From the NCBI RefSeq assembly GCF_014489555.1, contig NZ_CP060784.1:992001-1056000 (forward strand): a stretch of 64,000 bases of DNA, read 5' to 3'. The position numbers and the translations under genes are program-made. Of this stretch, positions 47,423 to 57,845 are shown piece by piece (position 1 is the stretch's first letter; every line of letters begins with the position of its first letter). The notes beneath the pieces were generated by a model, which saw nothing but the letters and a program-made list of their open reading frames with translations, searched no databases and was not told where the DNA came from. This DNA comes from Hymenobacter qilianensis. GTDB lineage: Bacteria; Bacteroidota; Bacteroidia; Cytophagales; Hymenobacteraceae.

Positions 47423-47650
47423 TTAATTATTGCTTACCTGTGCTGGTTCTTGCAACCACCACTGCTTGCCATCTTCCTGGGCAGCACCACCTTGCAGGGT
47501 AGCCTGACGCGAGAAGAAAGAGATCATATGCACAGGCAGTTCGTTAGCAGCAGCATCCTTAGCAGCAATATCTCCGGTAATGGGCTCTTTCACCAACTTA
47601 CCAATAATGATGAGACTAAACAGTAATAAAAACTTTAGTAATGCTTTCAT
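47423..47650 (-). CDS. Small single-pass or secreted hypothetical protein
   Basis: A 75-residue protein with a hydrophobic N-terminus (MKALLKFLLLFSLIIIGKLV) that is a signal or a membrane anchor, then a polar region with QWWLQEPAQ near the end. No family recognised. The frame is closed by a well-placed terminator, and an ATG with a purine-rich upstream region (AAGCATTAC... on the coding strand is weak) supports only moderate confidence. Confidence 0.5.
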   Translation of the reverse strand: MKALLKFLLLFSLIIIGKLVKEPITGDIAAKDAAANELPVHMISFFSRQATLQGGAAQEDGKQWWLQEPAQVSNN

Positions 47651-48054
47651 AATGAAGGTAATCTAATAAACGACTGCCGTAGAGGCGCACAAAGTTAAAG
47701 CCAAAGTTGGCAAAGAGGCAAGGAAACAAATGGGGAATAGTAGCAAACGTGATTTAGGAGGCTCAAAAGCGTTTTTTAATTTTTATTAATGCTTTTGTCC
47801 ACCGTTTTTAAGGCAGCTAGCAGGAAGCGCTTATCGGTAATTTCATATTTACATACATTCCATCCACAAAGTAAGCATACTCGAATCCTGATACTGAACA
47901 CCAGAATATTAAGGCTTCATCAAGAAATGATTACCTACTGTGTAGGTTACCCGACTGGTAGCGGCGCCATATACGAGATGCGGCTGGAGTTGGATACCTT
48001 TGATCCTATTTTTTTCTGATAACTATCATTTTTCCAACTTAACTGCCTTTCAAC
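47651..48054. other. Intergenic region before a secreted-protein gene
   Basis: About 400 bp. An open frame at 47789-48019 has no recognisable features and poor start context. The AT-rich part presumably includes the promoters of the two divergent genes; no definite promoter pair seen. Confidence 0.4.
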
Positions 48055-49506
48055 GTGCGATTTGCATTTCTTCATACCTACTGCCTTATCTGTGTTCTTA
48101 GTCTGAGCTTGACTGTACCGGCGCTAGGGCAACGAGTTAAATCAGTTGCTTTTAGCTATTTACCAGAAAAATCGGACGACCGCTATAACCAAAGGGTAGC
48201 CAAAAAGACGCTTCCTATGGCTGATGGCAGCTTTGTTATTCTGGCACACCGCACGGCTACCGAATACGCCGTGGAGCGTTATGACAAAGAGCTAAAGCGC
48301 TTATGGTCAACGCCGCTGCCGCTCACTGCCGAAGAGAGCATTGATGGTTTTGGGCAGAGCAGCCAGCAAATCACGGTGCTTATCTACCGCAAGGATGGGG
48401 CAACTCAAAGCTTAGCAGGGCAAGCCTTTGAGCTGGCCACCGGCAAAATTGCCCCCCAGAAAAAGCTTACCGAAACTGCTGCCCGCAACCGTAGACCCGG
48501 CGCCGCATTCTCCCTTGATGGGACCAAAATCGTGGCGTGGCAATACGTCACCCGCGACCAGCAGATTCGGTCTATCAGCGCCAGCGTGTACAATGAGAAG
48601 CTAACCAAGCTGAAGGACCGTGTCTACAATTTTCAGGATCTGGGGGGCTTTTTCTCGACTACTATTCACATCGACAACGAGGGCACGCAGTATGTAACGC
48701 TGCTGAGCGACGATATGAAGAAGCTCACCGTGCGTCGTTACCGCAATGATAACGCGGACATCAAAGTTATGTCGGTGGCATTAGGCGGCTCCTTTGAGGG
48801 CAAGGCCGTAATGGTATTCGACGCCAAATTTGCCCTTCGGCCAGACACTACACTTTACGCCGCCGCTATTTGCACCGAGCGCCTGACGGGCCTTTACTAC
48901 AGCCTGAAAGTAGTAAAGTTCGATTTCAAGGGCGAGGGCACGATGAAATTTGTCCCCGAGTTTCGCTTCAAGCCCGAATACCTGGCCGAAGTCAACAAGG
49001 CGACGCAATCCACGGCCAAGCGCCTGGAAGACGTGTACCTGACCGACTTGCTATTCACGGAGGAAAAGCAGATGATAATCGTGGCGGAGAAAAAGTATGA
49101 GGAGGGCGGCGACGCTTCGCCGGTTCATGCCCGCGAGCTACACCTGTTTGGCTACAATGAGTTTCAGCTACCGGAGTGGCACAGCATCATCGATAAAAAG
49201 CAGGTGGCCTCGCCTGCCGAAGCCTTTGCTGGTATCGGCTACCGCGTGGGCGTTTTTGGCCCCGAGATTCATATCCTAACGCAGGAAAAACTGAAAGGCA
49301 AATCGGACCTGTACCTGCGCCGGGTGAACGCGCAAACCGGCGTAGTGCAGCCAGCTAAAGGCTTGGGCCTCAACGTAGCGAATGATCAGCAGCTGGCTTA
49401 TGTAAAAGATTTTACGGCTTGGCTCGACCCCAAAACTATCGTAGGGGTGAGCCGGCCCAGCAAGAAATCAGCCGCCCTGCAACTCAATAAAATCGCGGTG
49501 AAGTAG
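48055..49506 (+). CDS. Secreted hypothetical protein, beta-propeller-like
   Basis: A 483-residue exported protein from a GTG start, with signal AFLHTYCLICVLSLSLTVPA. The body has repeated strand-rich units with aromatic and acidic ends (FVILAHRTATEYAVERYDKE, VTLLSDDMKKLTVRRYRND, TLYAAAICTERLTGLYYSLK, MIIVAEKKYEEGG), suggesting a beta-propeller, but I recognise no named family. Two of the window's six-G/C motifs are in frame, at 48452-48457 (KIAPQKK) and 48642-48647 (LGGFFST). A strong terminator follows. Confidence 0.65.
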   Translation: MRFAFLHTYCLICVLSLSLTVPALGQRVKSVAFSYLPEKSDDRYNQRVAKKTLPMADGSFVILAHRTATEYAVERYDKELKRLWSTPLPLTAEESIDGFGQSSQQITVLIYRKDGATQSLAGQAFELATGKIAPQKKLTETAARNRRPGAAFSLDGTKIVAWQYVTRDQQIRSISASVYNEKLTKLKDRVYNFQDLGGFFSTTIHIDNEGTQYVTLLSDDMKKLTVRRYRNDNADIKVMSVALGGSFEGKAVMVFDAKFALRPDTTLYAAAICTERLTGLYYSLKVVKFDFKGEGTMKFVPEFRFKPEYLAEVNKATQSTAKRLEDVYLTDLLFTEEKQMIIVAEKKYEEGGDASPVHARELHLFGYNEFQLPEWHSIIDKKQVASPAEAFAGIGYRVGVFGPEIHILTQEKLKGKSDLYLRRVNAQTGVVQPAKGLGLNVANDQQLAYVKDFTAWLDPKTIVGVSRPSKKSAALQLNKIAVK

Positions 49507-49521
49507 ATACAGATATATTGA

Positions 49522-49558
49522 ATAAAAAAGCCCCCAGAATGTATCTGGGGGCTTTTTT
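49522..49558. terminator. Bidirectional terminator between 48055 gene and fadE
   Basis: AAAAAAGCCCCCAGA ATGTA TCTGGGGGCTTTTTT, a perfect stem between convergent genes. Confidence 0.9.
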
Positions 49559-49579
49559 ATGCTTAACAATCTCTGTCAA

Positions 49580-51363
49580 CTAGTACACGTACTCGTTTGC
49601 CTCAATCATCGCGGCGGCGATGCGACGGCGGGCTTCTTTGGTATTGAATAGCTCCGCTTTAGTGAAGCGCTTGAGGCCGGTAGCCAGCAGGCGCTGCTCG
49701 TCGCCTTCGGTCATGGCGGCAATAGCATCTTTTGCCGCTTTGGTTACGGAGTCAATCGTGTCGGCCAGATACACACGGGCAATATCGATCTGGTTGGCCA
49801 GAGCAGCTTCGTTGCTCAGACTGATTTCCTTCTCAACCCGTAGCAGCGTGCTCTCGGCCGTGTACACCTTGATCGACATGTCGGCGATGTTCATCAGCAC
49901 TTCCTGCTCTTTGGCCAGGGAGTTCATGTACTTCTGAACGGCCGTACCGGCTACCATCAGGATTGCTTTCTTGAGGTTGGCAATGATCTTCTTCTCGGCG
50001 CCAAACAGCGAATCGTCAGCTTCGGCGAAGTCCGGGATGGCCAGCAGTTCCTGCTGCACCGCTTGAGCGGGGCCCATCAAGTCGAGCTCACCTTTCAGCC
50101 CCTTTTTCAGGATCATATCAACGGCCAGCATGCGGTTGATTTCGTTGGTGCCCTCAAAAATGCGGTTGATGCGGGAGTCGCGGTAAGCGCGGTCCATGGG
50201 ATAGTCGGCTGAGAAGCCGTAGCCACCGAAGATCTGTACGCCCTCGTCGCACACATAATCCAGCACTTCCGAGCCTTCTACCTTTAGCATCGCGCACTCC
50301 ACGGCAAATTCACGAGCGGCACCTAGCAGCGCTTCGTTCGTTGATTTGCCCTGGCTTAGCAGCTCCTGCTCCATACGGTAGATGTCCATGCCGGCGCGGT
50401 AGATAGCCGATTCGGCAGCGTACACGCGGATAGCCTGCTGGGCCAGCTTGTGGCGAATAGCGCCGAATTTAGAGATGGGCAGCTTAAACTGCACCCGCTC
50501 ATTAGCATACTTAATGCTCAGGTTAAGCGCCATTTTGCTGGCGCCCAAGCAGGCAGCAGCCAGCTTAATACGGCCAATGTTCAGGATATTGAAGGCAATT
50601 AGGTGGCCTTTGCCAACCTCACCCAGCACGTTCTCCTTTGGCACCGTTACGTCCGACAGGAATACCTGGCGAGTGGACGAGCCGCGAATACCCATCTTGT
50701 GCTCCTCCGGTCCGAACGTCAGCCCGGGTGTGTTGCGCTCGATGATGAAGCCGGTGAATTTGTCGCCGTCAACCTGGGCGAAAACGATGAATACCTCCGC
50801 AAAACCAGCATTGGTAATCCACATCTTCTGACCATTCAGCACGTAGCTCTGGCCGTCTTCAGTCAGGATGGCCTTAGTTTTGGCCCCCAGCGCATCAGAG
50901 CCCGAGCCAGGCTCGGTGAGGCAGTAGGCACCAGCCCACTCGCCGCTCGTCAGTTTGGGCAAATACTTCGTTTTCTGCTCCTCGTTGCCGAAGTACAGAA
51001 TAGGCAGCATAGCAATGCCCGTGTGCGCCGCAAAGGCTACCGGGAAAGAATGCCCCCACCCACGCCTTCCGTCACGCGCAGAGCCGTATTAAAGTCCATG
51101 TCGTAGCCGCCGTACTCGGCGGGCATCGACACGCCGAACAAGCCTAGCTCACCGGCTTTCTTCATCAATCCAGCCATCAGGCCTTCCTCGTGGTTGTCGA
51201 GGCGGTCCAGCAGCGGGTACACTTCACTAGTCACGAAGTCCAGACAGGTCTGGTACATCATATTTTGCTCCTCGGTGAATTCAGCGGGCGTAAACACATC
51301 TTGCGCATCCGTCTCTTTGATGATGAATTCACCGCCTTTTCTGAGTTTGTTTGATACTTCCAT
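49580..51363 (-). pseudogene. fadE: Acyl-CoA dehydrogenase (FadE-like), frame broken at 51053-51057
   Basis: About 595 residues after repair, the long VLCAD-like type with a C-terminal extension. It oxidises acyl-CoA to enoyl-CoA using FAD. Blocks: YCLTEPGSGSDALGAKT, KMWITNAGFAEVFIVFA, GASKMALNLSIKYANERVQF, and YRDSRINRIFEGTNEINR with the catalytic Glu of the FEGTNE motif. The first 105 residues are in another frame; one more G in GTGGGTGGGGGCATTC gives EGVGGGHSFPVAFAAHTG. It follows fadN and fadA on the same strand, the order known as fadNAE in Bacillus subtilis, but has its own upstream motif copies. Confidence 0.92.
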
Positions 51364-51420
51364 GACTATGTGAGGTTGAGAGTTGAGGTTAATTCAATGA
51401 GGGTAAACAGCAATGAAACT

Positions 51421-51440
51421 ATTAGGCTTGCCGAGCATTA
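51421..51440 (-). promoter_or_regulatory. Fad-cluster upstream motif, copy C
   Basis: ATTAGGCTTGCCGAGCATTA, sharing TTAGGCTTGCCGAG with the copy at 51484, lies about 60-80 bp before the fadE start. Candidate operator for the MarR protein or another fatty-acid regulator. Confidence 0.5.
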
Positions 51441-51483
51441 GGGGCAACACATCCCTTTGATTTCACTACCGAAATATACAAAA

Positions 51484-51504
51484 ATATGTTAGGCTTGCCG
51501 AGTA
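51484..51504 (-). promoter_or_regulatory. Fad-cluster upstream motif, copy B, with promoter-like sequence
   Basis: ATATGTTAGGCTTGCC GAGTAC. On the minus strand it reads GCAAGCCTAACATATTTTTG, which ends in a TAnnTTTG-like Bacteroidota -7 element. It matches copy A before marR over 15 bp. Confidence 0.55.
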
Positions 51505-51516
51505 CTTAGCGGAAAG

Positions 51517-51545
51517 AAAACCCCGTTCGGTTTGGGGCTTTCCTT
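51517..51545 (-). terminator. fadA terminator
   Basis: AAAACCCC GTTCGGTTT GGGGCTTTCC; read on the minus strand it is a GC stem followed by TTTTCTTTCC. It lies between fadA and the fadE promoter region, so fadE probably has its own transcript. Confidence 0.6.
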
Positions 51546-51591
51546 CCACTTATAGAAACAGGATATCTTCCTGTCAAGTTCTGATTCTGGG

Positions 51592-52770
51592 CTACTTCAG
51601 CAGCTCGTAAATACCAGCTACGCCTTGACCACCGCCTACGCATGCAGTCACCATGCCGTACTTCTTGCCCCGCTCGCGCAGTTCGTCGAAAAGCTGAATG
51701 CTGAGCTTGGCGCCAGAGCAGCCCAGCGGGTGACCCAAAGCAATAGCTCCACCGTTCACGTTCAGCTTGTTTTCATCGATACCAAGTTCCCGAACCACCG
51801 CGATAGACTGAGAAGCGAAGGCCTCGTTCAGCTCAATCAGATCTATGTCATCGAGCTTCATGCCGGCTTGCTTAAGCGCTTTTGGCACGGCCTTGATGGG
51901 GCCCATACCCATGATGCGCGGGTCAACGCCTTCGGCGGCGTACGTGATCATGCGGGCAATCGGCTCCAAGTTCAACTCCTTCACCATGCGCTCCGACATG
52001 ACGATAACGAAAGCAGCGCCATCGGAAGTTTGGGATGAGTTGCCGGCTGTAACGCTGCCACCCGCCGCGAATACTGGACGAAGACGGGCCAGTGCTTCCA
52101 CCGAGGTATCGGCCCGAGGGCCTTCGTCGGTGTCTACTACGTAAGAGCGCGTTTTCTTCTTGCCTGAAGCTTGATCGAGATAAGTCTCTTCGACCGTGAT
52201 GGGCACGATTTGCTTTTTGAATTTGCCCTCCTTAATGGCTTTGATGGCCTTCTGATGGGAATTGTAAGCAAACATATCCTGGTCTTCCCGGCTGATGCTG
52301 TAGTCTTTCGCTACCGCTTCAGCCGTGAGGCCCATACCCAGATAGTAGTCCGGGTTTTTCTTTACCAAGTTGTAGTTAGGCACTGTTTTCCAGCCCACGG
52401 TCGGTACCTGCGACATATTCTCAGCGCCACCGGCGATGATGCAGTCGGCCATGCCGGCGGTGATTTTACTGGCGGCCATGGCAATGGTCTCGATGCCTGA
52501 GCCGCAATAGCGGTTCACTACCAACCCCGGTACGTTTATGGGCAAAGCCAACAGCGAAATCATCCGGCCGATTTGCAGGCCTTGCTCGGCTTCAGGTACC
52601 GCGTTGCCCACAATCACGTCATCGACGCGAGTGGGATCAAGCGCGGGCACGGAGGCCATCAGGTGTTTGATAACTTCAGCGGCGAGGTCATCGGTACGGG
52701 TGAAGCGGAAGCCGCCGCGGGGGGCTTTTCCCACGGCCGTACGGTAACCAGCTACGATATATGCAGTCAT
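51592..52770 (-). CDS. fadA: Acetyl-CoA C-acyltransferase (3-ketoacyl-CoA thiolase)
   Basis: A complete 392-residue thiolase, the last step of beta-oxidation. The nucleophile Cys is in NRYCGSGIETIAMA (about residue 89), the His in GAIALGHPLGCSGAK (about 350) and the second Cys in VTACVGGGQGVAGI (about 380). It lies 48 bp after fadN and is surely co-transcribed with it. Its N-terminal KAPRGGFRFTR is written through an in-frame GGGGGGCTTTT motif. Confidence 0.95.
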   Translation of the reverse strand: MTAYIVAGYRTAVGKAPRGGFRFTRTDDLAAEVIKHLMASVPALDPTRVDDVIVGNAVPEAEQGLQIGRMISLLALPINVPGLVVNRYCGSGIETIAMAASKITAGMADCIIAGGAENMSQVPTVGWKTVPNYNLVKKNPDYYLGMGLTAEAVAKDYSISREDQDMFAYNSHQKAIKAIKEGKFKKQIVPITVEETYLDQASGKKKTRSYVVDTDEGPRADTSVEALARLRPVFAAGGSVTAGNSSQTSDGAAFVIVMSERMVKELNLEPIARMITYAAEGVDPRIMGMGPIKAVPKALKQAGMKLDDIDLIELNEAFASQSIAVVRELGIDENKLNVNGGAIALGHPLGCSGAKLSIQLFDELRERGKKYGMVTACVGGGQGVAGIYELLK

Positions 52771-52818
52771 TAGTGTAAGTCTTGAGGAAAGTGATAGAGT
52801 TGAAACCAGCTTCCGGCG

Positions 52819-55226
52819 CTAGTTTCTCAAAGGCTTGCCAGTAGTGAGGATGCTCTGAATACGCTCCAGCGTTTTCCGCTCGCCAGTCAGCGACAGAAAA
52901 GCTTCACGCTCCAGATCCAGCAGGTACTGCTCACTGACTTCCGTGGGCTGCGACAAGTCGCCGCCGCACATGATGTATGCCAGCTTATTGGCAATTTTCA
53001 CGTCGTGCTCCGAGATGTAGTTGCCTTCCTTCATGGCATATACACCACTCATAAACATGCCCAGCGCGCCTTTACCGTGTACCTTGATGTTGGTTTTCTG
53101 AACGGGCATGGTATAACCAGCATCAGCCAAATCAAGCGCCTCGGCTTTTGCTTGGGCAATAAGCCGCTGGCTGTTTACCACAATTTCGTCGCCACGACGC
53201 AGGAAACCCAGGTCGAATGCTTCGGCAGCAGAGGTAGATACTTTGGCCGTGCTTACCGTTACAAACGTGTTGCGCAGCAAATTAAATTCCGGCTCGCCTT
53301 CCTCGTATTTGGCTGCGGTGCGCAGAGTCATTTCTTTAGTGCCGCCACCGGCCGGAATCACACCTACCCCGAATTCTACCAAGCCCATGTACGTCTCAGC
53401 GGAAGCTACCACCTTATCGGCATGCAGGCAGATTTCGCAGCCGCCGCCCAACGACAAGCCGTGCGGCGCCGTCACGACGGGAATGCTAGAATAGCGCATC
53501 CGCATCATGGCGTTCTGGAACTGCTTGATCATCAGGTTCACCTCGTCGAACTCCTGCTCGATGGCATACATGTAGAGCAGGGCCAAATTGGCCCCCGCCG
53601 AGAAGTTAGGCGCGTCGTTGCCTACTACCAAGGCGCGGTAGCCAGCTTCGGCCATATCCACCCCTTTCATCAGGCCCTGAATAACATCGGAGCCGAGGGT
53701 GTTCATCTTGGAATGAAACTCAACGCCTAGCACCCCGTCGCCGAGGTCGTGGACGCTAGCACCGGCGTTTTTCCAGAGCACTTTGCCCGTTGCCCGCAGG
53801 TTGTCGAGAATAATGAAGTTCTCGACGCCCGGAATGGGCTGGTAGCTCTTGCTTTCGAGGTCGTAGTACTGCTTGGCGCCGGCTTCAGAAACTTTGTAGA
53901 AGGAAGTATGGCCAGCGGCCAGCATCTCCTGCACCCAGGCGGCGGGCTGCTTGCTTTCAGCCTGCATCAACTCCAGGCCCTGCTGCACACCTAGCGCATC
54001 CCAGGTTTCAAACGGACCCATGTCCCAGCCGAAGCCAGCCCGGAGCGCGTCGTCAATCTTGTACAGCGAATCGGTGATTTCGGGAATGCGGTTGGTGACG
54101 TAGGCAAACAGGCCCGCGAACATCTTGCGATAAAACTCGCCCGCTTTGTCTTTGCCGCTGGCTAGCACCTTGAAGCGAGGAGCTAACTGCTCGATGGTTT
54201 TGGTCAGCTCCAGCGTGGCGAACTTCACCTTCTGGCTGGGCTGGTACTCCATGGTGTTCAGGTCGAGAGCCTGAATCTCAGATTTGCCCCCGCGCCTTTT
54301 ACTTTCTTGTAGAAGCCCTGACCGGTCTTGTCGCCGAGCCATTTCTTCTCGCCCATCTGCTTCAGGAAGTCGGGCAACTCGAATACGGCTTTGGCTTCGT
54401 CATTCGGCAGGCCTTGGGCGAGGCCGTTGGCTACGTTAATCAGCGTATCAAGCCCTACCACATCGGAAGTGCGGAACGTAGCCGACTTGGCGTGGCCGAT
54501 AACCGGACCAGTAAGCTTATCGACTTCCTCCACCGTCAGGCCCAGCTGCTGCATGATTTGCAGCACATCCATGATGGCGAACACGCCCACGCGGTTGGCA
54601 ATGAAGGCAGGCGTGTCTTTGGCTAGTACCGTGGTTTTGCCCAGGTACAGGTCGCCGTAGTGCACCAGAAAGTCAACCACGGCCGGGTCGGTGGCCGACG
54701 TCGGAATTATCTCGAGTAGCTTCAGGTAGCGGGGTGGGTTGAAGAAGTGCGTGCCGCAGAAGTGCTTCTGAAAATCATCGGAGCGACCTTCGGCCAGCAG
54801 ATGAATGGGAATACCCGACGTGTTCGACGTGATAAGCGTGCCGGGCTTACGCACTTTTTCTACCTTTTCGTAGAGGCTCTGCTTGATATCAAGCCGCTCC
54901 ACTACTACCTCAATAGTCCAGTCGCAAGTGGCAATATCCTTCAGGTTATCATCGAAGTTACCGGTCTTGATGCGCGAGGCGTCCTGCTTGCGGTACAAGG
55001 GCGACGGGTTGGAAGCCACCGCCGCCTGCAACGAGGCATTCACAATGCGGTTGCGCACGGCGGGGTTTTCCAGTGTCAAACCCTTGGCTTGCTCCTCGGG
55101 CGTTAGCTCGCGGGGCACGATGTCGAGCAGCAATACCTGAGCACCGATGTTGGCGAAATGGCAGGCAATGCGCGAGCCCATCACGCCGGAGCCGAGCACG
55201 GCCACTTTCTTGATAGTTCGATTCAT
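52819..55226 (-). pseudogene. fadN: 3-hydroxyacyl-CoA dehydrogenase / enoyl-CoA hydratase, frame broken at 54287-54291
   Basis: About 802 residues after repair, of the FadN type with the dehydrogenase first. Start 55226 opens NRTIKKVAVLGSGVMGSRIA, the NAD-binding Rossmann motif. DH-domain marks: HFFNPPRYLKLLEIIP and FIANRVGVFAIMDV. The hydratase domain follows, with NDAPNFSAGANLALLYMYA and HGLSLGGGCEICLHADKV as the oxyanion and Glu regions. One more G in GGCGCGGGGGCAAATC joins VKGAGGKSEIQALDL. Order fadN-fadA-fadE and the upstream MarR gene support a regulated beta-oxidation operon. Confidence 0.92.
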
Positions 55227-55296
55227 AAAGCTGAAACAGGTAATCTGTTGGCAAAAAATAGAATAGGTAGAAGGCAAAACGCCCCAAAAAAGCCCC

Positions 55297-55775
55297 CTAG
55301 GCGGAGGTAGTTTCGGGGCGAAGCGGCTTAGGTGTGAAGTCGTCGAACAGGGATTTGCTTTCAATCATGGCGTTGATCTGGCCTATCACCTTGAAAAGCG
55401 TGTCCAGCTGCGCCTGCGGAATTTTCTCCCGCACCTTCTGATTGAAGTGGCGCACCGTCTGGCGCGAAATCTCCTTGCCGCGCAGGCCTTCTTCAGTCAG
55501 GAAGATGCGCACGGAGCGCTTGTCCTGAGTGTCGGCTTGCTTGTAGATGAGGCCACGCTCTTCCATGCTGCGCAGAATACGCGTGAGGCTGCGCGTCTCC
55601 AACCCCAGCAGGGGGCAATTTTGGTGGCGGGAGTGCCATTTTCCTGATCAATATTCAGGAGCACGAAACCGATGCTGGTCGTGATGTCGTGCTTGGCAGC
55701 CTGCGTATTATACATGCGCGAAATGGCATGCCAGCAGACTTTAACGTTATAATCGACGGTTTCTTCGGGTTTCAT
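55297..55775 (-). pseudogene. MarR-family regulator, frame broken at 55611-55615
   Basis: About 160 residues after repair. Winged-helix MarR layout: N-terminal helices from MKPEETVDYNVKVCWHAISR, recognition part IAPLLGLETRSLTRILRSME, wing ERGLIYKQADTQDKRSVRIF. The repair (CTGCTGGGGGGCAAT needs six Cs on the coding strand, five are seen) gives ATKIAPLLGLETRSL. It is the first gene of the fad operon and has the shared motif 30-50 bp upstream, so autorepression together with control of fad genes by fatty acyl-CoA is likely but not shown. Confidence 0.88.
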
Positions 55776-55807
55776 CGGGGAGAGGATGTCCGGTAAACAT
55801 ACAAAGA

Positions 55808-55825
55808 ATATGTTAGGCTTGCATA
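55808..55825 (-). promoter_or_regulatory. Fad-cluster upstream motif, copy A
   Basis: ATATGTTAGGCTTGCATA, identical to copy B over ATATGTTAGGCTTGC, preceded by ATACAAAGA which reads TCTTTGTAT on the minus strand. It lies 33-50 bp before the marR start, a natural place for promoter plus operator. Confidence 0.55.
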
Positions 55826-55878
55826 CTACTTTGCGATAAAAAAGTTGTGCCCCGTTGTGTTCAGTAATGCGCCCAAGC

Positions 55879-55913
55879 AAAACGGCCCCGCTATTTTATT
55901 AGCGGGGCCGTTT
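55879..55913. terminator. Terminator after the acyl-CoA ligase gene
   Basis: AAAACGGCCCCGCT ATTTTATT AGCGGGGCCGTTT, a perfect 12-bp stem with A and T tracts, isolating the ligase from the marR promoter. Confidence 0.9.
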
Positions 55914-55916
55914 CGG

Positions 55917-57690
55917 TTAGCGAAGCGCGTTCTGATGATATAAGCTCTCAATCAAATCCCGATTATTCTCGGTAATGGCTTTGCGCTTCACCTTCATCGT
56001 GGGCGTCATCTCGCCGGTTTCCACGGTCCAGAGATGATCCATGAGACAGATTTTTTTGACCTGCTCCCACTGCGCGAATCCTTTGTTATAGCCCTTCACT
56101 AGGTCGTCATACATATCCACGATTTTAGGGTCCTTCACAATCTCTTGGTTAGAGGTAAAGGGGACATCGTGGCGCTTACACCAGTTCTTGAGCTCATCAA
56201 ACGAGGGCACCACCAGCGCCGACGGAAACTTCTGGTCGGCGCCCACGACCATGGCCTGCTCAATCAGCGGCGACTCTTTCAGCTTGTTTTCGATGACCTG
56301 AGGGGCAATATATTTGCCCCCGAGGTCTTGAACATCTCCTTTTTGCGGTCCGTTATCTTGAGGAAACGACCATTCACAAACTCGCCAATGTCGCCGGTAT
56401 GAAACCAGCCGTCTTCGTCGATTACTTCTTTAGTTAATTCGGGCTTGTTGTAGTAGCCTTTCATCACCGAAGCCGACTTGGTAAGGATTTCACCGTCAGC
56501 AGCAATTTTCACTTCCGTATTGTCAATCACGGGGCCTACGGCGCCGATGAAGTTATTCTCCCGCTCGAAGCCGCTCACGGCAATTACGGGGGAGGTTTCG
56601 GTGAGGCCGTAGCCTTCCATCACCGGAATGCCCGCTGCCCAGAACACGCGGGCCAGCCGCGGTTGCAACGCCCCACCGCCCGACACGATGCACTTCAAAT
56701 TGCCCCCAGCGCCTCGCGCCACTTGTTGAAGATGAGCTTATTAGCCAGTGCTAGCTGGGTGTTGTAGAAGAAGCCCTGATTTTTCTGGGTGTCGAACTTC
56801 AAGCCCAGATCAAGGGCCCAGAAGAACAGATTTTTCTTCACGCCTTCCAGATCGTGGCCCTTGGCAACTATCTTATCATATACCTTCTCCAGCAGGCGCG
56901 GCACGGTGGTAAAAATCTGCGGCTTTACCTCGCGCAGGTTGTCGGCAATGACTTCCATACTCTCGGCGTAGTAAATGCTCACGCCGTTGATCATGTACAG
57001 ATACGTCACCATACGCTCAAAAATGTGGCAGAGCGGCAGGAAGCTCAGGGCTGTATCATCCTTGGTAACGGGCACCGAGGGCTGCGAATTGCGGCAGTTG
57101 CTGAGCAGGTTGTCGTGGCTGAGCATCACCCCTTTCGGGTTGCCGGTAGTGCCTGAGGTGTAGATGATGGTCATCAGGTCGTCGGGCTGCACGGCGGCTT
57201 TCAGCGGCTCCAGATCGGCGGGGTTGCCCTTCTTACCCATAGCCAGCAGCTCATCGAAATGCCGGGCACCTTCTACTTTGTCGAAGGTGAAAATGTGCTG
57301 TACTCCAGGCAAGGCAGCTGTGGCCTCTTTCACCTTGGCGTACAGACCTTTATCGGACACAAACACGGCCTTTACGCCGGCATCGGTGAAGATGTACTTA
57401 TAATCTTCAACGGTAATGCTGGGGTACATGGGCACACTCACGGCCCCAATTTGGGAAATACCAAAGTCGGCCAGCATCCATTCCGGACGGTTCATGGAGA
57501 TGATGGCAACCTTGTCATCTTTTCCGATTCCCAGCTGCTGCAGCCCCAGGCTTACCTGATTGGCCGCTTCACTTACTTGCTGGGTGCTCATCTTTTGCCA
57601 TTCGCCATTGACTTTGGCGGCCAGGCAATCAGATTTCGGATATTTCGCAAGCTGGTGAGGCAGAATATCAAACGCGCGACGAACTTCCAT
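55917..57690 (-). pseudogene. Long-chain fatty-acid-CoA ligase, frame broken twice
   Basis: About 592 residues after repair, FadD/ACSL-like. It activates fatty acids with ATP and CoA. AMP-binding motif IIYTSGTTGNPKGVMLSHDN (about residue 180), SFLPLCHIFERM, MEGYGLTETSPVIAV, DGWFHTGDIGEF and ITDRKKEMFKTSGGKYIAP with the catalytic Lys region. The repairs are one base each: at 56703-56707 (REALGGNLKCIVSGGG) and 56317-56321 (KTSGGKYIAPQVIENKL). It lies just before the marR-fadNAE operon with its own terminator and feeds it with substrate. Confidence 0.92.
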
Positions 57691-57845
57691 TTAATAAGAG
57701 CGAAAGGGTGGGAAATACTGGTTAAATAACTGGATTTTTTCGCGGAAAGCCAACTACTGTAGTGTGATTGAAACGCTGGGGGGCAAATGTGGTGGATGGC
57801 TGACACGATTTGCGTAATTTCGCCGGCCTGCCTTGCTTTTGCCCG

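Noticed and set aside
47789..48019. 76-codon plus-strand frame upstream of the secreted-protein gene
   Set aside because: AT-rich intergenic composition, no start signal, no features.
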